NCBI RefSeq assembly: GCF_009380215.1
Contig: NZ_WHUG01000001.1
Coordinates: 911,669-975,668 of the forward strand
Source: Rugamonas aquatica
GTDB taxonomy: Bacteria > Pseudomonadota > Gammaproteobacteria > Burkholderiales > Burkholderiaceae_D
Direction: 5' to 3'
DNA length: 64,000 nt
The position numbers and the translations under genes are program-made. Below the pieces are notes generated by a model. The model saw nothing but the letters and a program-made list of their open reading frames with translations. It was not told the DNA's origin and did not search any database. Shown in pieces: positions 9,485 to 19,516 of this stretch. The number at the start of each line of letters is the position of its first letter. The first letter of the stretch is position 1.

Positions 9485-11209
9485 ATGTTTTCCAGTATCC
9501 CTGCCCCATCCCCGCGTCATGAATTGGATAACCTCATGGAAGAGGCGGGCGATGTTGTCTTCCGCCTCAATCAACTGGGGCAGATACTGTTTGCCAGCAA
9601 ACGCGCGGTCGCGTTAATCAACAGTCAAACGCCGCTGGCCGGCGACACGCTGGCCCGCCTGCTGTCGCTGGACGACCAGGCGCCGCTGAACGCCCTGCTC
9701 GCCGAAGTCGGCGCATCGACCACCTCCCGCCTGCTGGAAGCGCGCATCAAGACCCCGGACGCCGAGATCTGGCACGAACTGCGCGTCTCCTGCTACGCCA
9801 ACCAGCACGGCCTGAGCGAACTGCTGGTGGTCGGCCGCGACATGACGGTGCAGCACGCCACCGAAGAACGGCTGCGCCACATGGCCACCCACGACGCGCT
9901 GACCGAGCTGCCGAACCGACTGCTGCTGTCGGACCGCATGCGCATGGTGATCGCCAACGCGCGCCGTTCCGGCCAGGGCTTCTCGGTCGCCACCATCGGC
10001 CTGGACGGATTCAAGAAAGTCAACGACGGCCTCGGCCATCCGATCGGCGACGCCGTGCTGCGCACCGCCGCCGCCCGCCTGCGCAAGACGCTGCGCGACA
10101 GCGACACGCTGGCCCGCGTCGGCGGCGACGAGTTTGTCGCCGTGCTGCCCGGCACCGCCACCGAAGCCCAGATCAAGCTGGTTACCGGCCGCCTGATCGC
10201 CACCCTGCAGTCGCCGTTTGAAATCGACAACCATGTGATCTACGTCGGCGCCTCGGTCGGCGTCGCGGTCTACCCTCAGCACGCCGAGGACGAAGTGCGG
10301 CTGGTCGCGCTTGCCGACGCCGCCATGTCGCGCGCCAAGGAAACCGGCAAGGCCCGCTGCGTGGTCTACAGCCAGTCGCAGTCCGGCCCGCCTGAGCACG
10401 ATATCTCGCTGGAAGCGGCCATGTTCCAGGCCGTGCGCGAGGGCGAGTTCCTGCTGTACTACCAGCCCATCGTCGACGCCCGCACGCGCGAGATCCAGGG
10501 CTTCGAAACGCTGATGCGCTGGAAGCACCCGACGCTGGGCATGGTGCCGCCGGCCCGCTTCATCCCGATCGCCGAGACCAACGGCCTCATCAATTTGCTG
10601 GGCGCCTGGGCGCTGAAAGCCGCCTGCGTACAGCTGAAACAGTTCGAAGAGGTCGCCAAGCGCAGCCTGTACATCTCTGTTAATATCAGCCCGCGACAAT
10701 TCCGCAACGATAAATTTTTAGATGTGCTGGACGATGCAATCGCCTTCTCCGGCCTACTTGGTGAGCAATTGGTATTAGAAATCACAGAAGGCACGCTGAT
10801 GATAGACCCGGTGCATGCCGAGTCCATCCTGTCGAAAATGGCCGAGCGCAATGCCCGCATCGCCATTGACGATTTCGGCACCGGCTATTCCTCGCTCGCC
10901 TACCTGAAACGCTTCCCCATCTCCGTGCTGAAGATCGACCGCACCTTCATCCGCGACCTGCCCGGTTCGCAAAAGGACGGCGCCATCTGCAACGCCGTGC
11001 TCGACCTGGCCAAGCACCTGGACCTGTCCGTGGTGGCCGAGGGCGTCGAGACCGAAGGCCAGATGGAATATCTGGAACAGCGCGGCTGCCAGTACATCCA
11101 GGGCTACCTGACCGGCAAGCCGATGGCCGCCAACGTCGCCATGGCCGCGCTGAAAGAAAGCATCCACGTCAAGGTGGTGCCGGCCGAATTGCGACAGGTG
11201 CTGCAATGA
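9485..11209 (+). CDS. PAS-GGDEF-EAL c-di-GMP turnover protein
   Basis: A 574-residue cytosolic protein. PAS-like sensor at about 15-130, GGDEF domain about 140-300 with intact RVGGDEFVAVL and an inhibitory I-site RDSD five residues before it, and EAL domain about 310-560. The EAL signature reads ETLMRW rather than EALLRW; NISPRQF and DDFGTGYSSLAYLKRF are intact, so phosphodiesterase activity is likely and cyclase activity possible. No membrane segments. The next gene (HDOD) starts inside its stop codon, so the two are co-translated. The signal sensed by PAS is unknown. Confidence 0.92.
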   Translation: MFSSIPAPSPRHELDNLMEEAGDVVFRLNQLGQILFASKRAVALINSQTPLAGDTLARLLSLDDQAPLNALLAEVGASTTSRLLEARIKTPDAEIWHELRVSCYANQHGLSELLVVGRDMTVQHATEERLRHMATHDALTELPNRLLLSDRMRMVIANARRSGQGFSVATIGLDGFKKVNDGLGHPIGDAVLRTAAARLRKTLRDSDTLARVGGDEFVAVLPGTATEAQIKLVTGRLIATLQSPFEIDNHVIYVGASVGVAVYPQHAEDEVRLVALADAAMSRAKETGKARCVVYSQSQSGPPEHDISLEAAMFQAVREGEFLLYYQPIVDARTREIQGFETLMRWKHPTLGMVPPARFIPIAETNGLINLLGAWALKAACVQLKQFEEVAKRSLYISVNISPRQFRNDKFLDVLDDAIAFSGLLGEQLVLEITEGTLMIDPVHAESILSKMAERNARIAIDDFGTGYSSLAYLKRFPISVLKIDRTFIRDLPGSQKDGAICNAVLDLAKHLDLSVVAEGVETEGQMEYLEQRGCQYIQGYLTGKPMAANVAMAALKESIHVKVVPAELRQVLQ

Positions 11210-12702
11210 CCGTGCGGTTCACAGCCGGCACGCCGCTGGGCGAAAACACGCTGGCGGCGCTGTGGGAATGCACGCGCCGCCGTGGCGACATGCCCGGCTT
11301 CGCCAAGGCCATCACCGCCATCCTGGGCGCGATGCGCGGCGAGGATGACCAGGAATTCAATATGACCCGCACCGTGCTGTCCGATCCGGTGCTGACGCAA
11401 AAAGTGCTGCGGCTGGCCAACAGCGGCATGTACTCGGCCTTCGGCCAGCACGTCAACACCGTCTCCAAGGCGGTGCTGGTGCTGGGCACGGAGGCCATCG
11501 GCCACCTGGCGCTGGGTTTGAAGCTGATCGAGGAACTGGCCGCCGGCTCGCCCGACACCACCGTCGCCCACGTCGAAATGGAAAAGGCCGTGCTGGCCGG
11601 GATCGTCGCCCAGCAGATCGCCTACACGGCCGAAAGCCGCCACGGCGAGGAAGCCGTGGTGTGCTCGATGCTGCACACGCTGGGCCGCATGATGATGACC
11701 TTCTACATGCCGGAACGCTGGCACGACCTGCAGCACGCGGCCGACCAGGCCGGCCGCCACATCGACGATGTCGCGCCGGAGATGCTGGGCCTGAGCATGG
11801 AAGCCATCGGCCACGCCGCCGCGCTGCACTGGGGCCTGCCGGCCACGCTGGTCAACGGCATGCGCAAGGTCGCGCCGCCGGAGCCGGGCGCGGAAGTCAG
11901 CACGTCGGACTGGATCGCCGGCCTGTCGACCATGTCGGCCATGTGCGCCGAATCGCTGTGGCATGACGACCCGGCTGGCGTCGCCGTGGTCCAGCAATTG
12001 ACCGAGGCCTACTCCGCCATGCTGGGCGTGGAACCCGCCAACCTGATGCACGCCATCGAGCAGGCCAAGGTGGTGGCCGCGAACGACTTGACCATCGCGC
12101 CGCTGTCGCGCCCTGCCGAACGCCGCGCCAAGGCGCTGGCCAAGACGCGCCAGCGCGCAGCGGGCAACAAGATCCTGCTCAGCGGCCTGGCCGATATGCG
12201 CGACATGCTGGAGACGGCCAACCCGGGCCAGATGGTGCAGATCGCACTGGAAACCGTCTACAAGGGACTGGACTTCTCGCGCGCCGTGGCCTTCGTGCGC
12301 AACCGCAAGGACAACCAGTACGCCGCCAAGATCAGCTTCGGCGAAGGCAGCAAGGAGCTGCTGCCGGCGCTGGCCTTCGACGACGCCTACGAGCCGAATG
12401 TATTCCATGCAGCGCTCAACAGCGACCGCGTGATCTTCATCGAAAACGCCCGTGACGCCAAGTTCGCCGCCAAGCTGCCGTTGTGGTGGAAGAGTTCATT
12501 GTCCGAAGCGCGCAGCTTCGTGATCCTGCCGCTGTCGGCCAACGGCCAGCCGGCCGGCTTCCTGTACGGCGACTGGGACGACTCCTTCCCACCGATCCAG
12601 CTGAGCCAGACCGAGTTCTCGCTGCTGAACGACATGCGCGCGCTGGTGGTGCGGGCGGTCGAACGCCGCCACAAAATGGAAGCCGTCACCAGCCGCAGCT
12701 AG
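11206..12702 (+). CDS. HDOD-domain signalling protein with GAF-like C-terminus
   Basis: A 498-residue protein. An HDOD domain covers about 20-230: TVLSDPVLTQKVLRLANSGM, then TVSKAVLVLGTEAIGHLALG, both typical of the degenerate HD fold that binds rather than hydrolyses. About 330-490 resembles a GAF-type domain and ends in a short helix. It overlaps the upstream GGDEF/EAL gene by ATGA, pointing to a shared c-di-GMP or chemotaxis-type pathway (inference). HDOD function is generally poorly known. Confidence 0.83.
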   Translation: MTVRFTAGTPLGENTLAALWECTRRRGDMPGFAKAITAILGAMRGEDDQEFNMTRTVLSDPVLTQKVLRLANSGMYSAFGQHVNTVSKAVLVLGTEAIGHLALGLKLIEELAAGSPDTTVAHVEMEKAVLAGIVAQQIAYTAESRHGEEAVVCSMLHTLGRMMMTFYMPERWHDLQHAADQAGRHIDDVAPEMLGLSMEAIGHAAALHWGLPATLVNGMRKVAPPEPGAEVSTSDWIAGLSTMSAMCAESLWHDDPAGVAVVQQLTEAYSAMLGVEPANLMHAIEQAKVVAANDLTIAPLSRPAERRAKALAKTRQRAAGNKILLSGLADMRDMLETANPGQMVQIALETVYKGLDFSRAVAFVRNRKDNQYAAKISFGEGSKELLPALAFDDAYEPNVFHAALNSDRVIFIENARDAKFAAKLPLWWKSSLSEARSFVILPLSANGQPAGFLYGDWDDSFPPIQLSQTEFSLLNDMRALVVRAVERRHKMEAVTSRS

Positions 12703-12710
12703 CAAGCAGG

Positions 12711-13862
12711 CTAGTGGCCGTCGCGCTCCTGCCAGCGGTAGGACAGCACGGCGGCCAGCGAAGAGCACAGCACCAGCCCGGCCGCCACGTAGTACACCGA
12801 CTGCGGCCCCGTCCTCTCCCACCACTGCGCCAGGAACAGCCCGCCCAGCGAGCCGCCCACGCCATACGAAATGCTCATGTACAGCGCCTGCCCGCGCGCC
12901 TGCAACGGCCCGGAGAACCAGCGCTGCAGAGTCATCACGCACGACGAGTGATGCAGCGCGAACGTGGCCGCGTGCATGATCTGCGCGACGATCAGCAGCC
13001 ACACCACCTGCGGGCCGAAGCCTATCATCAGGAAGCGCACCAGCGCCGTGGCCAGCGTCACATACATCATGACCTTGGCGCCCCAGCGCCGGAACAGCGG
13101 CGCCTGGTAGTAAAACAGCAGCACCTCGGCCAGCACGCCCAGCGACCACATGCCGCCGATCACGGTCTTGCTGTAGCCGTTGCGTTCAAGGTAGAGCGAG
13201 AAGAAGGTGTACAGCGAAGTGTGGGCCGCCACCATCAGCGCGGTCGACGCGAAGAAGGCGATCACCTCGCGCCGGCGCAGCAGCGACATCAACGGCGGCG
13301 GCGCCGTCTTGTGCTGGCGGCGCGGCACGTCCTTCAGGCGGAAGGCGGCGGCGATGGTCAGCACCAGCAGCGCGGCGGCCAGCCATGGCAGCGTGGAGAT
13401 GCCGTAGTGTTCCAGCGCGTACGACGCCAGCGTGACGGAGACGATGAAGCCGATCGACCCCCACATGCGGATGCGGCCATAGAAGGTCAGGTCGCCGCGC
13501 ATCTCGGACAGCATCAGCGCCTCGCAGATCGGCGCCTGCCCGCTGGTGAACAGGTTCAGCACGATCATCGCCAGCATGAAGTGGCTGAAGGTGCTGCCGA
13601 ACAGGAAGCCGGAGAAGCCCGCCAGCGCGGCAAAGCCGGCCATGCGCAGCACCAGCACGCGGCGGTCGTAGTGGTCGGCGACGTAGCCCCAGACGTTGGG
13701 GCCGACGATGCGCAGCACCTGGATCATCGACATCAGCACGCCGATCTGCGCCACCGTCATGCCGTGGTCGGCGAAGAACAGCGTGGCGTAGGTGCTCCAG
13801 GTTCCAGCGTGTGCGTAGTAGCAGAAGAGGAATAAAGCGAAGCTGAAGGCTTGTACCGGCAC
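12711..13862 (-). CDS. MFS transporter (phenylpropionate/HcaT-like subfamily)
   Basis: A 383-residue, multi-span (about 12) inner membrane protein of the major facilitator superfamily. N-terminal segment FALFLFCYYAHAGTWSTYAT and the loop GYVADHYDRRVLVLR (motif A region) place it near the PPP/HcaT-type sugar or aromatic acid permeases. It begins with GTG, 3 bases after the stop of aroC, so it is read from the aroC transcript. The substrate cannot be deduced; linkage to aroC may reflect only genome economy. Confidence 0.83.
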   Translation of the reverse strand: MPVQAFSFALFLFCYYAHAGTWSTYATLFFADHGMTVAQIGVLMSMIQVLRIVGPNVWGYVADHYDRRVLVLRMAGFAALAGFSGFLFGSTFSHFMLAMIVLNLFTSGQAPICEALMLSEMRGDLTFYGRIRMWGSIGFIVSVTLASYALEHYGISTLPWLAAALLVLTIAAAFRLKDVPRRQHKTAPPPLMSLLRRREVIAFFASTALMVAAHTSLYTFFSLYLERNGYSKTVIGGMWSLGVLAEVLLFYYQAPLFRRWGAKVMMYVTLATALVRFLMIGFGPQVVWLLIVAQIMHAATFALHHSSCVMTLQRWFSGPLQARGQALYMSISYGVGGSLGGLFLAQWWERTGPQSVYYVAAGLVLCSSLAAVLSYRWQERDGH

Positions 13863-13865
13863 CGC

Positions 13866-14984
13866 TTAGCGGGCGGCCGGCGGCATGGCCGGCGCGATGT
13901 TCGGGGTAGCCACCTGCACGTCGCCGCATTGCGCGCGATGCATCAGCGCGTGGTCGATCAGCACCAGCGCCAGCATGGCCTCGGCGATCGGCGTGGCGCG
14001 AATGCCGACGCACGGATCGTGGCGGCCGAAGGTTTCAACCATCACCGGATTGCCGTCCTTGTCGATCGACTGGCGCGGCGTGCGGATGGACGAGGTAGGC
14101 TTGATGGCGATCGATACCGTGATGTCCTGGCCGGTCGAGATACCGCCCAGCACGCCGCCGGCGTTGTTACCGATGAAGCCGGTAGGCGTCAGCGAGTCGC
14201 CGTGCACCGAGCCCTTCTGTTCCACCGACTTGAAGCCGGCGCCGATCTCCACGCCCTTGACGGCGTTGATGCCCATCATCGCGTAGGCGATGTCGGCGTC
14301 GAGCTTGTCGTAGATGGGCTGGCCGAGGCCGACCGGAATATTCTGCGCGATGACGTCGATGCGCGCGCCGATCGAATCGCCGGCCTTGCGCAGCTCATCC
14401 ATCGCATCTTCCATGCGGGCGATCAGGGCGGCGTCGCCGCTGGCGGCGAAGAATGGATTGTCGTGCACATGCGACCAGTCCTGGAACGGCACGACGATGT
14501 CGCCGAGCTGGCTCATGCAGCCCTTGAACACGGTGCCGTACTGCTGGTTCAGCCATTTCTTGGCGATGGCCGCGGCGCCGACCACCGGCGCCGTCAGGCG
14601 GGCCGAGGAGCGTCCGCCGCCGCGCGGGTCGCGTACGCCATACTTATGCCAATAGGTGTAATCTGCATGACCTGGGCGGAAACTTTCGGTGATGTTGCCG
14701 TAGTCCTTGCTGCGCTGGTCCTCATTGCGGATCAGCAGCGCGATCGGCGTGCCGGTCGTCACGCCCTGGTACACGCCGGACAGGATCTCCACCGTATCCG
14801 GTTCCTTGCGCTGGGTAACGTGGCGCGAGGTGCCCGGCTTGCGGCGGTCCAGTTCCGGCTGGATATCCGCTTCCGACAAAGGCAATCCCGGTGGGCAGCC
14901 ATCGATCACACAACCAATCGCGGGACCGTGCGACTCACCAAAGGTAGTAACTGAAAACAATTTGCCAAATGTATTGCCGGACAT
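13866..14984 (-). CDS. aroC: Chorismate synthase
   Basis: A 372-residue enzyme of the shikimate pathway making chorismate from EPSP with reduced FMN. Signatures seen: [19 protein letters not shown] near 15-33, [12 protein letters not shown] near 124-135 and [17 protein letters not shown] near 330-346. The open frame extends to 15071, but [20 protein letters not shown] is the conserved opening, so 14984 is the start, although no good Shine-Dalgarno precedes it. The MFS gene follows directly. Intergenic bases 14985-15236 show no gene. Confidence 0.97.
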   Translation of the reverse strand: MSGNTFGKLFSVTTFGESHGPAIGCVIDGCPPGLPLSEADIQPELDRRKPGTSRHVTQRKEPDTVEILSGVYQGVTTGTPIALLIRNEDQRSKDYGNITESFRPGHADYTYWHKYGVRDPRGGGRSSARLTAPVVGAAAIAKKWLNQQYGTVFKGCMSQLGDIVVPFQDWSHVHDNPFFAASGDAALIARMEDAMDELRKAGDSIGARIDVIAQNIPVGLGQPIYDKLDADIAYAMMGINAVKGVEIGAGFKSVEQKGSVHGDSLTPTGFIGNNAGGVLGGISTGQDITVSIAIKPTSSIRTPRQSIDKDGNPVMVETFGRHDPCVGIRATPIAEAMLALVLIDHALMHRAQCGDVQVATPNIAPAMPPAAR

Positions 14985-15236
14985 AGGAAGAGAATCTTTG
15001 GAAGAAGGTGGAAAGTACCTAATTCTACCAGCCTGCCGCGCTTGGCGTTCGGCACGCATAATAATTTCCACAAAGCAAGTTTCTATTGGTAAAATATCAT
15101 TCTTCTGTTGTAAGCCAGATAAACTTGCACACCAGTATGCAACGTTCTGTATAAAGCGCTGGAAATCCGCGTTCTTTTTAACAATTCGCTATATACTTGA
15201 TCTCAAGAACACCGAGAAATCCTGGAGAAGCTACAC

Positions 15237-17498
15237 ATGCCCCCACCGATCACACCCCTTGAGCAATCCAAGGATGATCACGACGATCTGGTATTCTTAG
15301 AAGAGCATCCGGCGGCGCCTGCGGTAGCGGGCGCCCGCAACGTATGGCGGGTCATGATTATCGACGACGACGAAGACGTCCACTCGACCACCACCTTTGC
15401 GCTCGGCAACCTCGACATGCAGCAGCGTCCGCTTGAATTCGTGCACGCGTATTCGGCCGGCCAGGCGCGCGAACTGTTAAAGCATGAATCCGAAATCGCC
15501 GTCATCCTGCTGGACGTGGTGATGGAGCAGGACGACGCCGGCCTGCATCTGGTGCGCTACATCCGCGAGACGCTGAACCTGGCCGACGTGCGCATCATCC
15601 TGCGCACCGGACAGCCCGGCTATGCGCCGGAGATCGACGCCATCCGCGATTTCGACATCAACGATTACAAGACCAAGTCCGAGCTGACCCGCATCAAGCT
15701 GTTCACCACGGTGACGGCGGCGATCCGCTCGTACGAACAAATCCGCAAGATCAACGACAGCCGCCGCGGCCTGAACCAGATCGTCCACGCCAGCACCCAG
15801 CTGATGGCGCTGCACGGCGTGCAGAACTTCGCCTCCGGCGTGCTGACCCAGATCGCCGACCTGCTCGGCCAGGACAGCAACGGCGTGCTGTGCGTGCAGG
15901 AATGCCCGGACGACGGCTGCCACGAATTGATGGTGATGGCCACCGCCGGCAGCTACCGCCACCTCGACAACACCACGCTGTGCAATGTCGAGCACAAGCA
16001 CATCTACGACGCCATGGAGCTGACCCTGGGCCAGCGCCGCAATGTCTACGGCCCGGATTTCATCACGCTGTACTTCGCCGGCAAGGCCAGCCGCGACTTC
16101 GTCGCCTACCTGGAAGTGGGCCGCGCGCCGACCGAGATCGACGAGCGCCTGCTGGAGGTGTTCTGCTCCAACGTCGCCGTCGGCCTGGACAACGTCGAGC
16201 TGGTGACGCACCTGCATAACGCCGCCTTCTACGATCAATTGTCGAAGCTGCCCAACCGCACCCGCCTGGTCGAGATCCTCGACGCCACGCTGTCCGGCCC
16301 CGCGCGCGACGACGCCACGCTGTCGCTGGTCGACCTCGACCACTTCGCCGAGACCAACGACGCGCTGGGCCACCAGTTCGGCGACACGCTGCTGGTGGCC
16401 GTCGCCGGCCGCCTGCAAACGCAGCTGGGCGGCCAGCTGACGGTGGCGCGCATCGGCGGCGACATCTTCTGCGTGCTGGGCGACTCGTCGCAAGTCAACC
16501 CGGCCAACATCCTGGCGCTGTTCCAGCATCCGTTCAGCATCGACGGCCAGGACGTGCAGCTGTCCGCCACGCTGGGACTGGTGCGCCTGGGCGAACACGA
16601 AGGCAGCGGCGCCGACGCGCTGAAAGATGCCGACATCGCCCTGAAGCGCGCCAAGTCGCAGCAGCGCGCCGGCCACTTCTACTTCTCGCGCTCGATGGGC
16701 GTGGAGATCCGCGAACGCGTACGCATGATGCACGCGCTGCGCACCGCCTTCGGCCAGAACCAGCTGTTCGTGGTGTACCAGCCGCAGATCGACCTGGCCA
16801 CGCGCCGTCCTGTCGGCGCGGAAGCGCTGCTGCGCTGGCAGACGCCGGACGGCAAGTTCATCTCGCCGGACCGCTTCATTCCGATCGCCGAGTATTCGGG
16901 CCTGATTATCGACCTGGGCGAATGGGTGATGCGTACCGCCTGCCGCGAGCTGGTGGACCTGCGCAAGGCCGGCCACCAGAACTTCATGATGTCGATTAAC
17001 GTCTCGCAGGTGCAGTTCCGCCATCCGCACTTCCTGGAGATGCTGCGCAAGGCGCTTGAAGATACGGGCGCTCCGCCGGAATTCGTCGAACTGGAAATCA
17101 CCGAATCGATGGCGATGGAAGAGCCGGACCTGCTGATCAAGATGCTGGCCCAGATCAAGCAGACCGGCGTCAGCATCGCGATCGACGATTTCGGCACCGG
17201 CTTCTCGTCGCTGTCCTACCTGCAGCGCCTGCAGATCGACCGTCTGAAAATAGACCGTGCCTTCGTCACCGAAATCACCGGCTCCGCGCGCGGCAGCAGC
17301 ATCGCCGAGATGGTGATCCAGCTGGGCCGCAACCTCGGCCTGGCCGTGATCGCGGAAGGCGTGGAAGACGAACGCCAGGCGCAGATACTGCAAGCGCTGG
17401 GTTGTCCGCTGGCGCAAGGCTTCCTGTTCGCGCGGCCGATGACGGCGACAGCGCTCAACGGCTGGTTGAGCAACGACGCGCTGGAAGGCGCGGCATAA
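15237..17498 (+). CDS. Response regulator: REC-DUF3369-GGDEF(degenerate)-EAL
   Basis: A 753-residue protein. Receiver domain about 38-165 with acidic pocket MIIDDDEDVH and phospho-acceptor Asp in VILLDVVMEQ. DUF3369 sensor-like region about 170-335. GGDEF domain about 340-490 is degenerate (RIGGDIFCVLG). EAL domain about 500-750 is intact: EALLRW, NVSQVQF, DDFGTGFSSLSYLQRL. The expected output is c-di-GMP phosphodiesterase controlled by phosphorylation. No kinase gene is adjacent. A strong terminator follows. Confidence 0.93.
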   Translation: MPPPITPLEQSKDDHDDLVFLEEHPAAPAVAGARNVWRVMIIDDDEDVHSTTTFALGNLDMQQRPLEFVHAYSAGQARELLKHESEIAVILLDVVMEQDDAGLHLVRYIRETLNLADVRIILRTGQPGYAPEIDAIRDFDINDYKTKSELTRIKLFTTVTAAIRSYEQIRKINDSRRGLNQIVHASTQLMALHGVQNFASGVLTQIADLLGQDSNGVLCVQECPDDGCHELMVMATAGSYRHLDNTTLCNVEHKHIYDAMELTLGQRRNVYGPDFITLYFAGKASRDFVAYLEVGRAPTEIDERLLEVFCSNVAVGLDNVELVTHLHNAAFYDQLSKLPNRTRLVEILDATLSGPARDDATLSLVDLDHFAETNDALGHQFGDTLLVAVAGRLQTQLGGQLTVARIGGDIFCVLGDSSQVNPANILALFQHPFSIDGQDVQLSATLGLVRLGEHEGSGADALKDADIALKRAKSQQRAGHFYFSRSMGVEIRERVRMMHALRTAFGQNQLFVVYQPQIDLATRRPVGAEALLRWQTPDGKFISPDRFIPIAEYSGLIIDLGEWVMRTACRELVDLRKAGHQNFMMSINVSQVQFRHPHFLEMLRKALEDTGAPPEFVELEITESMAMEEPDLLIKMLAQIKQTGVSIAIDDFGTGFSSLSYLQRLQIDRLKIDRAFVTEITGSARGSSIAEMVIQLGRNLGLAVIAEGVEDERQAQILQALGCPLAQGFLFARPMTATALNGWLSNDALEGAA

Positions 17499-17501
17499 AA
17501 A

Positions 17502-17527
17502 AAAACGCCATCCTCGGATGGCGTTTT
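17502..17527. terminator. Bidirectional intrinsic terminator
   Basis: The stem AAAACGCCATCC/GGATGGCGTTTT has a two-base centre and is flanked by A and T runs. It separates the convergent EAL-protein and CBS-protein genes. Confidence 0.9.
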
Positions 17528-17552
17528 ATTTTGTGGGCGCAGCCCGCACAGC

Positions 17553-18008
17553 TTAGTCGGATTGATCGGCCGTCTCGGCAGGCCAGTCGCGGATATAGGC
17601 TTTCAACATGCGGTTCTCGAAGCTCTGCGCCTCCAGCACCGCGCGCGCCACGTCGTAGAACGAGATCACGCCGAGGATGGTTTTGGCATTCATCACCGGC
17701 AGATAGCGCGCGTGCTTTTCCAGCATGATGCGGCGCACTTCATTGACTTCCGTATCCGGCGTGACGGTGATCGGATGATCGTCCATGTGCTTGCGCACCG
17801 TGCCGGCGCCGACGGTGCCGCCGTTTTCGTGCAATGCGCGGAGCACTTCGCGGAAGGTCAGCATGCCGGCCAGGTCGCCGAATTCCATGACCACCAGTGA
17901 GCCGATGTCTTTTTCCGCCATCGTGTTGGCGGCATCCGCCAACGGCTGGTCAGGAGAAATCGTGTAAAGAATGCTGCCTTTAACCTGAAGAATTTCGGAG
18001 ACTTTCAT
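17553..18008 (-). CDS. Two-CBS-domain protein
   Basis: A 151-residue stand-alone Bateman module. First CBS repeat about 12-65 (AANTMAEKDIGSLVVMEFGD), second about 75-135 (VRRIMLEKHARYLPVMNAKT). Such proteins bind adenine nucleotides and modulate partners (family knowledge); the partner is unknown. It is monocistronic, ending at the shared terminator. The 196-base region between it and metY was checked for a SAM-type riboswitch and none was recognised. Confidence 0.88.
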   Translation of the reverse strand: MKVSEILQVKGSILYTISPDQPLADAANTMAEKDIGSLVVMEFGDLAGMLTFREVLRALHENGGTVGAGTVRKHMDDHPITVTPDTEVNEVRRIMLEKHARYLPVMNAKTILGVISFYDVARAVLEAQSFENRMLKAYIRDWPAETADQSD

Positions 18009-18204
18009 TTTGGGCCGTCCTGTCCGCTGATATAGGCTGTGTGAATGGGGGTTCTAATTATTGTAGCCTTATAGCGAATGTAGCCTATGCCCGGCAAAAA
18101 ATCCAGCGATCTGGATAAGCAAATCGCAACATTTTTACAGTGCTGTTGCCCAGCCGCGATTCAGGGTAGGATGCCGGGCATTCCTATAACTCCAACGAGA
18201 CCCT

Positions 18205-19515
18205 ATGAGCGGACCCAAATACCCCGGATTTGATACCCTCGCCCTGCACGCCGGCGCCACGCCCGACCCGGCCACCGGCGCACGCGCCACGCCCGTCTAC
18301 TTCACCTCATCCTTTGCGTTCAAGGATTCCGACCACGCCGCCTCGCTGTTCAACATGGAGCGCGCCGGCCACGTCTACTCGCGCATCTCGAACCCGACCA
18401 ATGCGGTGCTGGAGGAACGCATCGCCGCGCTGGAAGGCGGCGTGGCCGGTATCGCCACCGCCAGCGGCCAGGCCGCGATGCACCTGGGCCTGGCCACCAT
18501 CGCCGGCGCCGGTTCGCACATCGTCGCCTCGCGCGCGCTGTACGGCGGCTCGCACAACATGCTGGCGTACACGCTCAAGCGCTTCGGCATCGAGACCACC
18601 TTCGTCGATCCGCGCGACCTCGATGCATGGCGCGCCGCGATCCGTCCCAACACCAAGGTGCTGTTTGCCGAAACGCTGGGCAATCCCGGCCTGGACGTGC
18701 TGAACATCGAAGCCGTCGCCACCATCGCGCACGAACAGCACCTGCCGCTGATGATGGACTCGACCTTCACCACGCCTTATCTGCTCAAGCCTTTCGAGCA
18801 CGGCGCCGACCTGGTGTTCCACTCCGCGACCAAGTTCCTGTGCGGGCACGGCACCGCCATCGGCGGCCTGCTGGTGGACGGCGGCACCTTCGACTGGCAA
18901 GCCGCCTACGACCAGACCGGCCGCTTCGCCGAACTGTGCGAGCCGTACGACGGCTTCCACGGCATGGTGTTCGCAGAAGAGTCGACCGTGGGCGCGTTCG
19001 CGCTGCGGGCGCGGCGCGAGGGCCTGCGCGACTTCGGCGCCGTCATGAGTCCGCACAACGCCTTCGCCGTACTGCAAGGCGTGGAGACGCTAGGCCTGCG
19101 CATGGACCGGCACGTGGCCAACACCCGCAAGGTGGTCGAGTTCCTGCTGTCGAATCCCGCCGTGGAATCGGTGTCCTATCCCGAGCTGGAGTCGCACCCG
19201 GACTACGAACTGGCCAAGCGCCTGCTGCCAAAGGGCTGCGGCGCCGTGTTCTCGTTCAACCTGAAGGGCGACCGCGCCGCCGGCCGCCGCTTCGTCGACA
19301 GCCTGAAAGTGTTCTCACACCTGGCCAACGTCGGCGACGCCAAGTCGCTGGCGATCCATCCCGCCTCCACCACGCACTTCCGCGTGCCGGCCGACCAGTT
19401 GGCGGCATCGGGCATCACCGAAGGCACGATGCGGCTGTCGGTGGGACTGGAGGATGTGGATGACCTGATCGAAGACCTGGCGCGCGGCCTGAAGCTGTCG
19501 CAGAAAGGAGCATGA
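18205..19515 (+). CDS. metY: O-acetylhomoserine sulfhydrylase (MetY-type Cys/Met PLP enzyme)
   Basis: A 436-residue PLP enzyme making homocysteine (or methionine precursors) from O-acylhomoserine and sulfide. Seen: LALHAGATPDPATGARATPV near 10-29, YSRISNPTNAVLEERIAALE near 60-79 and the Schiff-base lysine in FHSATKFLCGHGTAIGG near 206-222. Length about 430 fits MetY better than MetZ (about 400). A hydrolase gene follows by 1 base and is probably co-expressed. The acyl donor, acetyl or succinyl, is not determinable here. Confidence 0.88.
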   Translation: MSGPKYPGFDTLALHAGATPDPATGARATPVYFTSSFAFKDSDHAASLFNMERAGHVYSRISNPTNAVLEERIAALEGGVAGIATASGQAAMHLGLATIAGAGSHIVASRALYGGSHNMLAYTLKRFGIETTFVDPRDLDAWRAAIRPNTKVLFAETLGNPGLDVLNIEAVATIAHEQHLPLMMDSTFTTPYLLKPFEHGADLVFHSATKFLCGHGTAIGGLLVDGGTFDWQAAYDQTGRFAELCEPYDGFHGMVFAEESTVGAFALRARREGLRDFGAVMSPHNAFAVLQGVETLGLRMDRHVANTRKVVEFLLSNPAVESVSYPELESHPDYELAKRLLPKGCGAVFSFNLKGDRAAGRRFVDSLKVFSHLANVGDAKSLAIHPASTTHFRVPADQLAASGITEGTMRLSVGLEDVDDLIEDLARGLKLSQKGA

Positions 19516-19516
19516 C

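Noticed and set aside
15477..17417. 646-residue minus-strand frame opposite the REC-EAL gene
   Set aside because: Same cause: antisense of a GC-rich gene with low-complexity composition.
18009..18204. SAM-type riboswitch before metY
   Set aside because: I searched the leader for the expected paired core and found only scattered short complements without a consistent fold.
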